Source: Heterohyrax brucei
Taxonomy: Eukaryota > Chordata > Mammalia > Hyracoidea > Procaviidae
Assembly (NCBI GenBank): GCA_028571685.1
Contig: CM053144.1
Location: forward strand, 97,432,171-97,496,170
Reading direction: 5' to 3'
Length of the DNA: 64,000 bases
Part shown: positions 1-11,229 of the stretch, in pieces
Layout: each line of letters starts with the position of its first letter
Numbering within the stretch: the first letter of the stretch is position 1
Notes under the pieces: model-generated
What the model was told of the DNA's origin: nothing
Databases searched by the model: none
The model's input: only the letters and a program-made list of their open reading frames with translations
Program-made: the position numbers and the translations under genes

Positions 1-435
1 AAAGAAGGAGAGTTGGGTCAGCTGGGGCATTCACTCCTCTGCTCACTTGCTGGCAGGATCATCTTTTAGGACTAAAATCCACAGCTCCTGTTGGGTGCCC
101 CTTCCTCACAGCTCTCTCCCACATTGTGTTACCAGGGGTCTTTGAAGACCCTCAAGGTTCCTGTCCCATAAGAATGAATTACTTGGGGAGATTTGCTGGC
201 CGGTGAGAGAAATCTTTATTGGACAATGAAAGCTCTGCAAAGTAGGGCAGCAGCAGAGTGTGTAACACTCTTTCAGGATGTGCCACCGAATGAGTTTGGG
301 GTTGGGCATTCATAACCTGTCTACTCCCAGGGTATAGCTGGGGACAGAAAATAAGTGATGGGGATCTGAAGAGTTTCATTTTTTTGGATGGCAGGCAGCT
401 GCTTGTCCCTTGATGACGTGTGCCCCTAGACTTCA
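1..435 (-). mobile_element. possible retroviral LTR relic (uncertain)
   Basis: Read on the minus strand this has a TATAAA-like box near 462-468 and an AATAAA signal near 210 followed by a TCTCTC-rich stretch, the usual spacing of promoter and polyadenylation signal in an LTR. I do not recognise the family, it may run off the left edge, and no terminal repeats or target duplications were identified. It could equally be unique sequence. Confidence 0.25.
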
Positions 436-473
436 AGATGGTTGCTGCTGTCGAGGTCCTGTTTATAAACTAC

Positions 474-498
474 GCCAAGCCAAGTGCCGTCGAGTCGA
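474..498 (-). mobile_element. AfroSINE 3'-tail micro-insertion (25 bp)
   Basis: Minus-strand copy of the last 25 nt of an AfroSINE with TTGGC tail. CCTGTTTATAA occurs perfectly on both sides (458-468 and 499-509) as an 11-bp target-site duplication; five extra bases lie between the left duplication and the tail. Confidence 0.8.
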
Positions 499-509
499 CC
501 TGTTTATAA

Positions 510-1552
510 TTTTAGTCACACTGTTTACTTGAAAGGTATTTACAGAGGCCTCTAGGCTTCCTGTCTCAGTTGTGGTACTGTTCCTTCCTTTATGTCCTAG
601 CCTTTGCCTCATTGCTGTTAGAGCTAACCCCAGGGTCATCATACTACCCACTTAGGTTGCCCATACTTTTAGAAATAGCTTATTAAATTCTTCTCATATC
701 ATCCAAATTAAGGAGCCATCAGTTTTCTACCTATAGCCTAACTGATGTAGCACTCTTACCGCTTTTTAAAAGACACCTATTATATGCTATTGAATGGCTT
801 TCCGGTTCTTCAAAGTCAGAGACTTGGGCTTTTTTTTTTCTTCTTATGATCATAGGATTTTAAGGTGCAAGAGCTCCTGGAATATGAACCATTTCACTTC
901 CCTACTCATAATTAGAGCACATTCTGTCCTAACCCTTCCACACCATCTGTACTTGAACCCCGTCCACCATGGGGAACTCAGAATTCCTAAATCTCTCTCA
1001 CTCATTTTTGGACACATCTGACTGATTGACTATATACACAGCTACACATAACTACCGTTGACTGCCCTTGTCCTGTTCACTAGGATGAAGTTCTTGGAAT
1101 GAGTCTGTATTATATTCCTCTGTTCTGCACATAACAGGTTTTTGAGTTCTTTCAAAAATTTAGGAAACAAAGAGGGTACCTGGAACAGAATCTCTGACAT
1201 CAAGTGTTGTCTGTTCTGTGCTGAGTATGAACATGATACTTTACCTAGAAGTCTTACTACTTACTGACTCTGAGAAAGATCAAGATATTCTCTTCTTTTG
1301 CTTTGCAAATGTAGGAGGGAGAATGATCTTCCTTCCCTACCTACAACTCTACTGCTTGAAGCAATACGTAATATGTGAACAGTTGTCTTTGACGATGATC
1401 CTAAATTTTCTCTTTCCTTTTTTTATTGGACTATTGGCTTACTACCAGAGGAATCAAATAGTTTATAAATTGAAGATATTTAGAGAGCTATGTCTGCTAT
1501 CCTGTGTTCTTCTACTTTTTCTCAAAAATATCAAAAGTACACTAGTCATCCT
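510..1552. other. intronic sequence, no gene seen
   Basis: AT-rich non-coding sequence. Open frames here are short, lack recognisable domains and look like chance. No repeat was confidently identified. Confidence 0.5.
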
Positions 1553-1563
1553 TTAACTCCTTT

Positions 1564-1594
1564 GCCAAGCCAAGCCAAGTGCCGTCGAGTCGGA
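1564..1594 (-). mobile_element. AfroSINE 3'-tail micro-insertion (31 bp)
   Basis: Only the 3' end of an AfroSINE is present, with three GCCAA tail units on the plus strand. TTAACTCCTTT is repeated perfectly at 1553-1563 and 1595-1605, the cleanest target-site duplication of this set. Confidence 0.88.
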
Positions 1595-1605
1595 TTAACT
1601 CCTTT

Positions 1606-2399
1606 AGGGAATACTATTTATTTTTGTGAACTTCCTGTTTATGTTTCACGTCTGAACAGCATGCATCAATAGATTCATAGGCTTTTACTATTTGATTTTG
1701 TTTTTTTTTTTCCTGGACATTAACTCTGGGTTGTTATTACCCTTTGCATTTTGGGAGTATAATAAAATATATTGAAATGAAATATTTTTTGGTTTATCAA
1801 GTCAACTTTAAGTAAATGTCCTGAAGTACTTTGTAAGGATACCATTTATTTAAGTCAATTTTTATAATGAAAGTCCAGTTTAATTTTTAACAGGCATCCA
1901 AAATAACTGTCAGCTTCCTTAATTCTTCCTTCTGATTTATTCAGTTAGAACCTTATTCCTGATTTCATTTTTTATTAGATTGCTTTTTCTATGCCAGTAC
2001 TCTGAAAATAAATTCTCTTGTATTTAGTGTGTGCTTTGGATTTAATCCTGGTGAACAGAAGAATAAAAGCAACCCATTAGAAAGTAATTTTGATTGTTGG
2101 GAAGAGAGATGTGACTTTCTTAACTTTTAATATAATTGTTAGGAAATATATTTCAGAGGCTGTTTACTGATTGATTGTTTCTCCAGGCCTTTCTTCTGTC
2201 TGCATGAGTGGCTGTCTCTTGCAAAATAAAAAAGAAAAACATACTTGTGTACTTTTCAGATTTTATATTAGCTGATTGTTTATTATCCATTTCTTTTTAT
2301 CTTTTAAAACAATGGCAGGAGATAGCTACTTTTTTCTCTCCTGAGGTGTTTTGCATTTTTTTAAAGTTCTGTTATTCCATTCCTTGACTTGTATTTTAT
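1606..2399. other. intronic sequence, no gene seen
   Basis: AT-rich, with poly-T runs and no open frame of note. Nothing recognised. Confidence 0.5.
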
Positions 2400-2512
2400 T
2401 TTCTTGTTTGTCCACCTCTTTCTAGTAGATCAAACACTTCGGAAGGAGGGGACTTTGTTATCTTCAGTGCCTGGCACATCCAATAAATCGTGTTGAACTT
2501 TTGCTGACAGAT
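2400..2512 (+). mobile_element. L2 LINE 3' end fragment
   Basis: Contains the typical L2 3' series: a GGGGACTTTGTTATC-like stretch, then GTGCCTGGCACAT, then CAATAAAT near the terminus. Old and diverged. Confidence 0.5.
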
Positions 2513-3379
2513 TGTAGGTTTCTCATGACCATCTGCCTTTTTATAACAGTGTGTAAAATATTTTCTATGTAGGTCTTAAGAAGTTACTGCTTTCTAAAAA
2601 AATTATTCCTGTTATTCATTTGGTTCCTAAATAATCCATACTTAAACTGTTTTTGTCTTTTAATTAAAAAGTTTTGTCTACTACCTACCATCTGTTTACT
2701 TCACAATCAGTATGTACTATTTCATCTATATAACAAATAGATTTTTAAAATTATATATAGTTTGAAAAAAGTCACTTCATCAGGATCAGTTACCTCAAAC
2801 CAGAATGATACTGCTTTAAATATTACATAAATGCGAGTAACTACAGCATACTGATAACAGCAGATGAAGCAACCATTTCAGCTCAAAATCCCGAGAGTAC
2901 ATTTCAGTCTAGATTGCTGCTGTAAAAATCTTTAGTGGTAAATAATAAACAAATTCCCAGTTTCCCAGCCTTTTCCAAAAATATGGCTACTGCGTAAGAT
3001 CAGTGAAAAAGGTACTAATTCAAACTACATGGCCAGGAGCTGACTCCTTTAATTATTAATAAATATCTACCATGTTTTTATCACTCATTGATAAAATCCT
3101 AGGGTTTTAGAAAGAATTAAGAAGAAAAGATACTTCAGAGAATAACTTAGGTGATTGAAGGAATGTTTTATCAACATTGTTTTGTGTATTTTGTACCTTG
3201 CAGTACTTTTGTATGTGTGTTTCTGAGTGGGATCCTTTGCTTCACTGACCTAGTGTTAGCGTCATATTTGAGTCTTCTCTTACCTTCCCTCCCTCTTTCC
3301 AGTTTGGCAGCAAGCCCTGCCACCTTACGTATATCCTCAGAGTTTCTTGTATTCTTCTTTAATGTCTGTTATCAGTTCC
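2513..3379. other. intronic sequence, no gene seen
   Basis: AT-rich sequence without recognised repeats or genes. A 115-aa open frame at 3151-3498 is hydrophobic with no domain I know and overlaps L2-like sequence. Confidence 0.45.
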
Positions 3380-3500
3380 GTAGTGCCATCCTACCCAGCG
3401 TCATCCTTGTCCTAAAACACTGCTTGATCATTTCACTCATCCACTCAGACTATACATTGTGTCCCAGTTGTCCACTGCAAGAGTTCAGGTTCCTCTAACT
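3380..3500 (+). mobile_element. L2-like LINE fragment
   Basis: CCTAAAACACTGCTTGATCA and the following text resemble the L2 segment that usually reads AAAACACAAATCTGATCATG. Short and diverged. Confidence 0.35.
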
Positions 3501-4299
3501 GGCTTTGAGATCCCTGGTAGAAGGTAGCATTGTCTTAGGTTCTCAAGACAATCAATTGTGTAACTACAGATTTACTGAAAGCAATTTTTCGAGGGAAAAA
3601 AAAAAGATGTGTAGGGGGTCCTTGGGTGTTTGTTCATTGTCACTCTGAGCTGTCACTGAGAATTGAGCATTTAACAGACTAAACACTACCTGGTTAGCAT
3701 TAAGAGAATGGGTTCAAGATTTGCAACTGAGTATGTTCATTGCTCTCTGAATACATTCAGAATTGAGGGTTTAGTGCAGGGTATAACTGAAGAGGGATTT
3801 TGACAAATGAGAGAATAATGGAAGGAGGTTGCCACAGTGAAGAAGAGCCTCAGTGTTATGATGCCTTGAGAAACGGATGGGGAACGTCACAAAGGAGAGC
3901 ATGGCTGCTCACTTCACATCCTTAGAGGGTAAATCAGAAAAGTGGGCTTCATACAGTTTAGCCTTCACACTTGGGAGGATTCATAACCAAATATTTTAGT
4001 GTATCTTAAAGGGCTTTTTAAGAACTGGTCATTAAGAAATCAAATTTTCAGTACTTTTGGGTTCACAGAAGCTGGCTTAGACTACTGATTATGTTACTGG
4101 GTGGCACAATGGATAAACTGCCGTTTGTCCTTCCTCTCATGAGGCATCAAGCTCTTAAGAGCTCATGACTCGTGCATTCAATGTAGTTTTGGTGCTGAAT
4201 ACATTTTATTATAATTGAAGTCTATTAACATAGTGTCAAATATTATTAACATCAGTGTCAAAATACACTGATTTAGTGTGTCTACATGGTAGACAATCA
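3501..4299. other. intronic sequence, no gene seen
   Basis: No recognised repeat, RNA gene or coding exon. Confidence 0.45.
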
Positions 4300-4460
4300 G
4301 AAGGAGTGAAGGTTTGGGAGTCAAATTATCTATTTTCTGCTGTGTAATTTGGATGGAGCAAATTACTCCCTGATCCCCTATTTAAATATTGACAAAGCAG
4401 GGGAAATAATACCAGTTATATCACAGTACTGTTAGAAGGATCAAATATGATGATGGATGT
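4300..4460 (+). mobile_element. MIR SINE relic
   Basis: Follows the MIR order: a GTGTAATTTGG-like core, CCCTGATCCCC in place of the CCTCAGTTTCC region, GGGGAAATAATACC and then GGATCAAATATGATG. Heavily diverged. Confidence 0.5.
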
Positions 4461-5034
4461 AAAATACTATACAAATATTGTAACTGAAAGTATTTCATTT
4501 TCTGTCATCTGCCATGCTGTGATGTTCTGAAAACAGTGAGCATCCCACTGCAGAAATAAAAACATAGCAGTACCTTCTGAGTTTTTTTAAAGTGGAGGCT
4601 TTACGTTGTCTTTCAGGTCCATTCCTGAACATTTTCTCTGAAAGTATTAGTTTTGGTTTATCCAGTAGAACAAAAGAGAAGTGGCAAGTTAATCTAAAAT
4701 TGTAACTCATTACCAACACATAGAAGAATCTCCAAATATCAGCATGCAGATGCAACTTTATATGGTTAATTATCTTTCATTCTTATGTTAATTGCGGTAC
4801 ATGCTAAAATCCTTAGTCCTGATTAGAAATACCTGGAATCATTTTACTAATTTAGGATTAATGTAAGAGTAATCATGGGCCTTCTACTTTTGAAAGAGAA
4901 ATTATGTGTAAATAAGTATATGTGATACATACTTGGGTACTTGCATGCATACACACCGAATACCCAGGCACACAGCTTGAACGTTTACCATGTGCCAGGC
5001 CTTGTTTGTTATTGCTTTAAATAGGTTTCTACAT
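4461..5034. other. intronic sequence, no gene seen
   Basis: Nothing recognised. An 86-codon minus-strand open frame (4495-4755) has no known domain. Confidence 0.45.
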
Positions 5035-5205
5035 TAAATATGGGCTTTTCCCAGTAGTTTAATGGGATGAGTATTTGTTACTTTTTCCATTTGACAGATT
5101 GGAAAACTTATGTTTTCAGGACATGAAGTAATGTGCCATGGCTGATAAATAGTGCTGCTAGGATTTGCAGCCAGTTGTGTCTGACTCCAGGGTCACTAGC
5201 ATAGA
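5035..5205 (-). mobile_element. MIR SINE relic
   Basis: Reads as the complement of MIR: CCATTTGACAGATTGGAAAAC, then AAGTAATGTGCC, GCTAGGATTTGCAGCC and TCTGACTCCAGGGTC in the expected order. Confidence 0.55.
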
Positions 5206-5866
5206 GACTTTCAGAATATGATATACCAAGTTTATCTTCAGTATCCCATGTGACTTCCACACTCAGCCTGGTCATGCTTCCGTCCTCATAGCTGTTACAG
5301 AAGCAGCCACAGGTCCTGGTTCCACATCTGCTCAGGAAGCATCTGGTGAAATAGAGGAGATTGTTACATTATTCCATGTCAAGGATGTTTTGTGCCCTGT
5401 TAGGTTTCTGTTTCTGTTTCAGTTCCCCATATTGTCTTTACTGCTGTCTGTTTCAGTCTTTCATATTAGACCCTATCCTGAAGGGTGTGGAGATCATTGA
5501 GTGTTCATGTCCAAGAGTAGAGTGCTTCACAACTTATTGGAATCTCTGTGGGTTTATGCGTGGGATTTATAGACGGTTCATATCATAGAGATATGGTGGG
5601 ATGTTTTGTGGGAAGTCCTTAATGCAGTTATCTGTAAGTCTTGATTCTTGAGTTGCCTAAATTTACTTGAGAAGAAACATCTTGTTAACTGGTTTGAAGT
5701 CTCGGTCAGCATTCTATTAAAGTGATGGGATAAGAAAAGTATTTCAGCATTCTATGTATAACTTGATCTTCTTCATCAGTTCAGTCCTGTCTTCCCCAAC
5801 TGTGATGAATTTTTCCCTAATCCAGAGACTTGCTTTATCCATTTTGGAACTAATAGTCCTCTAGTA
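5206..5866. other. intronic sequence, no gene seen
   Basis: No recognised repeat or exon up to the hAT element that begins at 5867. Confidence 0.45.
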
Positions 5867-6101
5867 CAGGGGTTAGCAAACCTTTCCTTAAAAGTACAGA
5901 TAATAAATATTTTAGAGTATGTGGGACAGGTGGCAAGACTGACGATATTATGTATTTCATGTATTTTTATCATATACTTTAAAGCCTAGATTTGTGCTCA
6001 TATTAATACCATTTATGATACAATTATATATATACATATATATACACACATATACATACACACACATACATATAAAGCATAAGTAACAAATAATTGGGGC
6101 A

Positions 6102-6117
6102 AGCCAAGCCAAGTGCC
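6102..6117 (-). mobile_element. AfroSINE 3'-tail micro-insertion (16 bp)
   Basis: AGCCAAGCCAAGTGCC between near-identical copies of AATTGKGGCA (6092-6101 and 6118-6127). A related sequence at 7895-7925 lacks the insert and serves as an approximate empty site. Confidence 0.7.
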
Positions 6118-6262
6118 AATTGTGGCAAAGATAAACCTTATTCCATTTGTAACATCAAGCCTTACATTTTGTTCAGTACGACTGTGACTTCTATGACAAT
6201 ATAAAGTGTAATTACTTAAAAAGGTAAAAACTGTTCTTAGCGTACAGTTGTAAAAGAACAGA

Positions 6263-6398
6263 TGCCAGCCAAACCAAGTGCCATCGAGTCAGATCCGACT
6301 CATGGCAACCCTAGGGGCCAGGGTAGAACTGACCCCCAGAGTATTCAAGGAGTGCCTGGTGGATTTGAACTGCCGACCTTGTGGTTAGCAGTGGTAGC
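6263..6398 (-). mobile_element. AfroSINE (TTGGC-tail subfamily), 5'-truncated
   Basis: Plus strand reads tail first (GCCAAACCAAGTGCCATCGA) and runs to GTGGTTAGCAGTGGTAGC inside the tRNA-related head. A perfect 11-bp target duplication, AAAAGAACAGA, flanks it (6252-6262 and 6399-6409). It lies within the hAT element. Confidence 0.9.
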
Positions 6399-6545
6399 AA
6401 AAGAACAGACAGCAGGATTAATTTTGCTGTGGACCATAGTTTGAAGACACCCAGTCTAGTATTTTGTTGGAAGGGACATAGGCAGTTTGATGAAGTGGAA
6501 TGGGGAAGGATAATTGAGAATTGGCTTCTTAATCAAACTGGTCAT

Positions 6546-6712
6546 CTTGTGCAGTTGTTAGCCGTTGAGTCTGCCCTGACTGATGGCAAACCATTCAGGA
6601 ACTGAAGCCTGCCTCTGCCCTGCTCTGTCCCTATAATTGGTTGCAGTTCAGACCTTTGAGGTTCTTGGATTTTACTGACTGATTTTTAGAAGCAAATTGC
6701 CAGGCCTTTTAG
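6546..6712 (-). mobile_element. AfroSINE long-type relic
   Basis: GTTGTTAGCCGTTGAGTC starts the complement of a SINE 3' end. GACTGATTTTTAGAAGCAAA and TTGCCAGGCCTTTT match the extra internal segment of the longer AfroSINE form. The head is not clear. Confidence 0.5.
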
Positions 6713-7059
6713 AGTCTCCTTTAATCCTTGTTTCATGAGTACTTAATGCTTCTGATTCCTGAGCTGGATAGAGCCTCCAGAAGTAATGCTACCTTTTCTT
6801 ACATTTGTCCTAGCATTCAGCGTTCCAGTCTACTAAATTTGGAAAGACATGTCTTACCTGTTTTCTAGCTTCCCGAGTTTTACTGCTGTTGTCTTATTTT
6901 CTATTTTCTTTGTCCTTGTGGGTGTATGAATTACAGCAAAAAACAAAAAACTTTTTACTGCTCCTGAAGTGAAGTTTGGGGAAGGAACAAGATAAATGTA
7001 TGCTCAATCTTCTAATTTTAACTAAAAGTTACTAGGGTATTTTCATAATTCACCTAATG
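6713..7059. other. intronic sequence, no gene seen
   Basis: Nothing recognised between the SINE relic and the RTE fragment. Confidence 0.4.
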
Positions 7060-7690
7060 TTTTTAGGTGCCATCAAGTTGTTTCTGACTCATAGTGACTC
7101 GTATACCACAGAACAAAAAACACTGCTTGGTGCTGTACCCTCCCCGTAGTAGCTGCTGTACTTGAGCCCATTGTTGCATCAACTCTGTCCACTGATCTTA
7201 CTGAAGGTTTTCCTCTTTTATTTTGCTGACCCTCTGTTTGACCACGCATGATGCCTTTCTCCAGGTATTGATCTCCCCAGACACCATGTCTGGAATATGT
7301 AAGACATTGCCTCACCCCTTGCTTCTAAGGAGCACTGTGATTGTATTTCTTCTAAGACAGATCTATTCTTTTGGCAGTCCATGGCATATTCAGTATGCTT
7401 CTGCCACGTAACAGTTCAGAGATGTCAGTTCTTCTTCTGTCTACCTTATTAATTGCCCAGCTTTCACATACTGTGGCTTGGGTCAGATGCACCTTAGTCT
7501 TCAAGGTGATGTCTTTGTTTTTCAACACTTTGAAGATATCTTTTGCTGCAGATTTTCCCAGTGTAACATGGCTTTTGATTTCTTAGCTGCTGCTTCCATG
7601 GGTGTTGATCGTGGATCCAAGTAAAATGAAATGCTTCGAAACCTCCATCTTTTCTCTGTTTATTGTGATATTAATTTCCTTGTTAAAACC
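7060..7690 (-). mobile_element. RTE-class LINE 3' portion
   Basis: Complement of the 3' part of an RTE LINE, 3' terminus at the left (GGTGCCATCAAGTTGTTTCT). The coding complement resembles the C-terminal part of BovB-type reverse transcriptase proteins, including regions equivalent to CTTGGGTCAGATGCACCTTA and CTGCTTCCATGGGTGTTGAT that recur in the RTE copies at 42.6-43.5 and 49.3-49.9 kb. No intact frame remains. Confidence 0.75.
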
Positions 7691-8117
7691 ACATATCTCA
7701 CAGTTTTGGGAAGTGATCTTCATTGCTATAGATAACTCATTCTGTTCTGTCTAAAGATCTTAGAGTATGTCACATTTTTCAAGGTAATGAAGAAAATAAG
7801 ATGGTACAGATCACCTGTAGTCAGCTTCAGTCATTTTTCTCTTGTGCTTGAAAGCCTATGTTCAGTCTCACGTTAATACCACTTATAACAGAAGTAAGAG
7901 TAACAAATAGTTTGGGCAGAAGTAAACCTTATTTGGTGCAACTATGTAATTTCCTAGATTTTGGCGGGTGCTAGTCTTGACTTTTGGGATTTGGCTATTT
8001 TCTTCTCACACATTTATTGTGCACTCACTGTGCTCACTGCTCAGCCTGTAGATCTTAGGGTTCTTTGTCTTTTGCCATCATCTCATTTTCACAGAACACC
8101 TATGCTTCAAAAACACA
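7691..8117. other. unassigned repeat-like sequence
   Basis: About 100 bp at 7850-7950 match 5978-6150 inside the hAT element (shared GTTAATACCACTTATAACA-like and AGTAACAAATA text), so both derive from one family. The rest is unrecognised. Confidence 0.45.
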
Positions 8118-8282
8118 AAAACTGAATCTGTTGCCATCAAGTCAATTCTGACTCATAGCAACCCTGTAGGACAAAGTAGAACTGCTCAGGAACTTCCAGA
8201 GTTCCCAAGAAGCAGCTGGCAAATTTGAGTTATCAACTTTTGGGTTAGCAGCTGAGCTCTTAACCACTGGGCTGTCAAGGCT
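8118..8282 (-). mobile_element. AfroSINE, nearly full length
   Basis: Tail-first on the plus strand: TGTTGCCATCAAGTCAATTC, GACTCATAGCAACCCTGTAG, AGTAGAACTGC, then GGTTAGCAGCTGAGCTCTTA and the ACCACTGGGCTG head. Confidence 0.85.
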
Positions 8283-8671
8283 CAGGGGACTTTGGTTTCC
8301 ATTTCTGTGGGGGACATAATCAAATCTATTTCTGAATTTCTTCCCTTTTTCTTTCTCTTGGCCTTTTTCTTATGGAGACCCAGAATGATAACATATTAAC
8401 ATTGTGCCAGTGGATATACATAATATTAATAAAATATAAACAAAGTACTACTAAAGCTTAGGTTCTTCTCCCCCCCACACACACATACAGTGGCCAGTAT
8501 TGGCATCATTAAAATTTTGTCTTGAATAATTCTGCAAACTCCAGCAATATCTTGAGGTTGAGTTGGGACTTTAGATTTGGTACCATTTAAACAAGTGAAT
8601 TTTTGGTATTGTATAACTTCAAAGAAATAAAACATGTGGTGCCTCTCTTTGAGACACTATTTGCATTTTTG

Positions 8672-8795
8672 TTGTTATCAGTTGGATGGAGTTGATTCCA
8701 ACTCATGGTAACCACATGTGTTGCAGAGTAGAACTGCTTCATAGGGTTGTCAAGGCTGTGACCTTTCAGAACCGGATTGTCAGTCCTGTTTTCTG
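8672..8795 (-). mobile_element. AfroSINE long-type fragment
   Basis: GTTGATTCCAACTCATGGTA, GCAGAGTAGAACTGCTTCAT and GTCAAGGCTGTGACCTTTCA identify the 3' half of the longer AfroSINE form. The tRNA-like head is missing. Confidence 0.75.
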
Positions 8796-9393
8796 ACTCT
8801 CTGCATTACTAGATAAAAATAAAATGCATACAGAGGAGGGTAAAGAAGAACATGTACTGTAAAATAGAAATAGCATTATGCTTTTATCTTATAAGAGATT
8901 AAGAAAAAGAAAAAAAAAGAGAAAAGACTGACACTCTGTTCATCCTAAGCTATTGAGCGTGCCCCACTTTTCCTGATATTTCTCTGATTAAATGACATGT
9001 TAGTACGTATGCATAGCTAGAATTTGGAAGACTTCATGTTTTTTCTCAATTATTTTTTCCAACTGTTACCAATTTAGGTCATGTGCTTTTTCTCTGTTAG
9101 TCCAGTTGTTAGATATTCTTTCTCATGTTGAAAGAGTTTACATTTTTGAGAGTTAATTCAGTTAAGGAAATGCTGAATTTTCTTTCATAAGTTTTAAATC
9201 GGTGTTTCTGATGAGAGATGTAATTGTGAAATGATTAGACTAAGAAACTGTTAAAGATGTTTATTCATGCTGTTATTATGCTGCTACCATCATTTGCTAA
9301 TTGACTATGCTGTAAAAGCTCAGCTTGGGTTATTGGATTCTTCTTGTTGCACAGAATAGATTAATAAATTTACACACATTATTTGTATTTTTA
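8796..9393. other. intronic sequence, no gene seen
   Basis: Contains an A-rich stretch near 8898-8930. No recognised element or exon. Confidence 0.45.
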
Positions 9394-9603
9394 GGAGTCC
9401 CTGGGTCATGAAATTGGTTAAGGGGGTTGGCTGCTAACATAAAGGCCCTAGGTTTGAATCTACTCAGGGGCACCTAGGAAGAATGGCCTGGTGGTTTCCT
9501 TCTGGAAAAAATCAATCTTCGAAAACCCTAATTAGCACTGTTCTACTGCAGCACACATGGGTTCACTGTGAGTTGGAACCAACTTGATGGCAACTATTTT
9601 CTT
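9394..9603 (+). mobile_element. AfroSINE long-type copy
   Basis: Begins AGGAGTCCCTGGGTCATGAA and ends GAACCAACTTGATGGCAACT. It includes the extra internal segment (CTTCTGGAAAAAATCAATCT) that distinguishes the roughly 200-bp form from the 160-bp form. Confidence 0.85.
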
Positions 9604-9689
9604 TTTTGCTGGTTATGTATATTTTGTACTCATACTCACAGATGTAATATCTGTATCATAATAGTGTAACTACTGAACTCTTACTATAT

Positions 9690-9890
9690 ACTACATGTTG
9701 TGTTGTTTATGTGGATTATCTCAATCTTCATAACAACCCTATGGGAAGCTTGTATTATTTGCCCTGTTTTTTTGTTTTTTTTTTTTTCTTGCCCTGTTTT
9801 TGAGGAAAGGAAACTGAAGCTTTCAGAGGTTAAGTACACAAAACTGTGTACTTGAGTGGTGGAACCCACATTTTAACCAAGCTGTTTCAC
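9690..9890 (-). mobile_element. MIR SINE relic
   Basis: Complement of MIR: TCTCAATCTTCATAACAACC, then GGAAACTGAAGCTTTCAGAG, GGTTAAGTACAC and GGTGGAACCCACA. A poly-T stretch splits it near 9765-9790. Confidence 0.55.
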
Positions 9891-10349
9891 TTCACAGCTG
9901 AAATTTTTTACTACCATGGTACACTGCCTGGGAGCATGTGTAGTCACAGATTCAACAGGGAAATACCTCATCAATTAACCGATGCGGCTTCAGATCAGGG
10001 CTGGAATCTGTCCTTATCGCAGACAGATGGCCATTCGGCCTCTGCTTGAGTAACTCCAGTAACTGGAATTTCGTAACATCACAAGACAGCCGGTTCCCTT
10101 GTTGGATAGCTCTTATGTCTAGATACCTCATGTATCTATTCTCTGGAAATTTGCCTTCCTGTAATTTTCATTTATTGGAAATACTGAACAACTCACTTCA
10201 CACTTCTGTCCAGCAGCTTTTCAGATGTTGTGCTCTTCCTAGTCAGTCCGTGCAGGTTCCAGACTCCTCACCATTGCAGTTATCCTTTGTGACCCTCTAG
10301 TTTATCAGGTGTGCCTCAGAAGCTGTAGGACCAAAATTAGACACAGAAA
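9891..10349. other. intronic sequence, no gene seen
   Basis: Overlapping short open frames (67 and 84 codons) have no recognised domain or splice context. Confidence 0.4.
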
Positions 10350-10530
10350 GGAGGTGTTTGGTGCAGTGAGAAAGCTCCTAGAACTCCTAGGTTGTTGTCT
10401 CAGGACTGCTGTTTACTGTGTGACATTGGACAAATGGCAACATAGCAGAGTCTCAGAGTTTCGTCTGTAGCAGGGGAATAATATCTACCCTAGTGTACAA
10501 TGTTATTGTCAGGGTCAAACAAAGTGGTAC
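10350..10530 (+). mobile_element. MIR SINE relic
   Basis: GCTGTTTACTGTGTGACATT, CTCAGAGTTTCGTCTGTAGC, GGGGAATAATATCTACCC and ATTGTCAGGGTCAAA follow the MIR order. Confidence 0.55.
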
Positions 10531-10633
10531 TTGAGAAAAATATACTATGAATCACAGATGCTGGCACAGGTCCCCTTCCATACCTTTCCTTTCTTGTTCT
10601 TCCGCATCAGCATAGCTGTTCACCCACCTACTG

Positions 10634-11165
10634 TTTTAGTCATCTAGAGGTGCTGTAACAGAAATACCACAAACAGGTGGCTTTAACAAATAAAAATTTA
10701 TTCTTTCACAGTCTAGTAGACTATAAGTCCAAATTCAGGGTGTTAGTCCAGGGGAATTCTTTACCTCTCTGTTGGTTCTGGGAAGAAGGTCCGTGTCAAC
10801 TACCTTCCTCTGGAGTAGGAACTTCTTGTCACAGGGACCCTGGGTCCGAAGAGTGCACTTTTCTCCTGGCTGTACTTTCTTGGTGGCATGAGGTTCCATG
10901 TCTCTCTACTCATTTCTCTCTTTTATGTCTCAGAAGAGACTGACTCAACACAATCAGGTCTTGTAGATTGAGTCCTGCCATATTAACATAACTGTTACTT
11001 ATCAACATCATAGAAATAGGATTTATAGCATATAGGAAAATTATGTCAGTTGACAAAATGGTGTACAAACAACACTAGGAATCATGGCTTAGCCATGATT
11101 GATGTGTGTGTGTGTGTGTGTGTGTGTGTATACAATATATGTATACATTTCAATCCATGAAACCT
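10634..11165 (-). mobile_element. MaLR-type (ERVL-MaLR, MLT1-like) solo LTR fossil
   Basis: Complement of an MLT1-style LTR: 3' end at the left (AGTCATCTAGAGGTGCTGTA), an AATAAA signal read on the minus strand (near 10688-10700), and a 5' end at the right (ATTTCAATCCATGA). Relatives of the same family occur at 43976-44390 and 55988-56400. No internal retroviral genes are present. Confidence 0.65.
11103..11129. repeat. (TG)n microsatellite
   Basis: Simple dinucleotide run of about 27 bp within the MaLR LTR. Confidence 0.95.
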
Positions 11166-11229
11166 CCCTTTGCTCAAAAATCACTGGGTCATAGAGTCCT
11201 TTCCTAACTGTTGTTTTTAAATTGAAATC

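Larger units (their letters stand above)
5867..6454 (+). mobile_element. non-autonomous hAT-Charlie element with two nested insertions
   Basis: Starts CAGGGGTTAGCAAACC and ends CCATAGTTTGAAGACACCCA, diverged inverted ends typical of small Charlie-type MER elements. TCTAGTA directly abuts both ends (5860-5866 and 6455-6461), in keeping with the 8-bp hAT duplication. It contains a SINE-tail micro-insertion (6102-6117) and an AfroSINE (6263-6398), both therefore younger, plus an (AT/AC)n tract near 6025-6075. No transposase is present. Confidence 0.7.
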
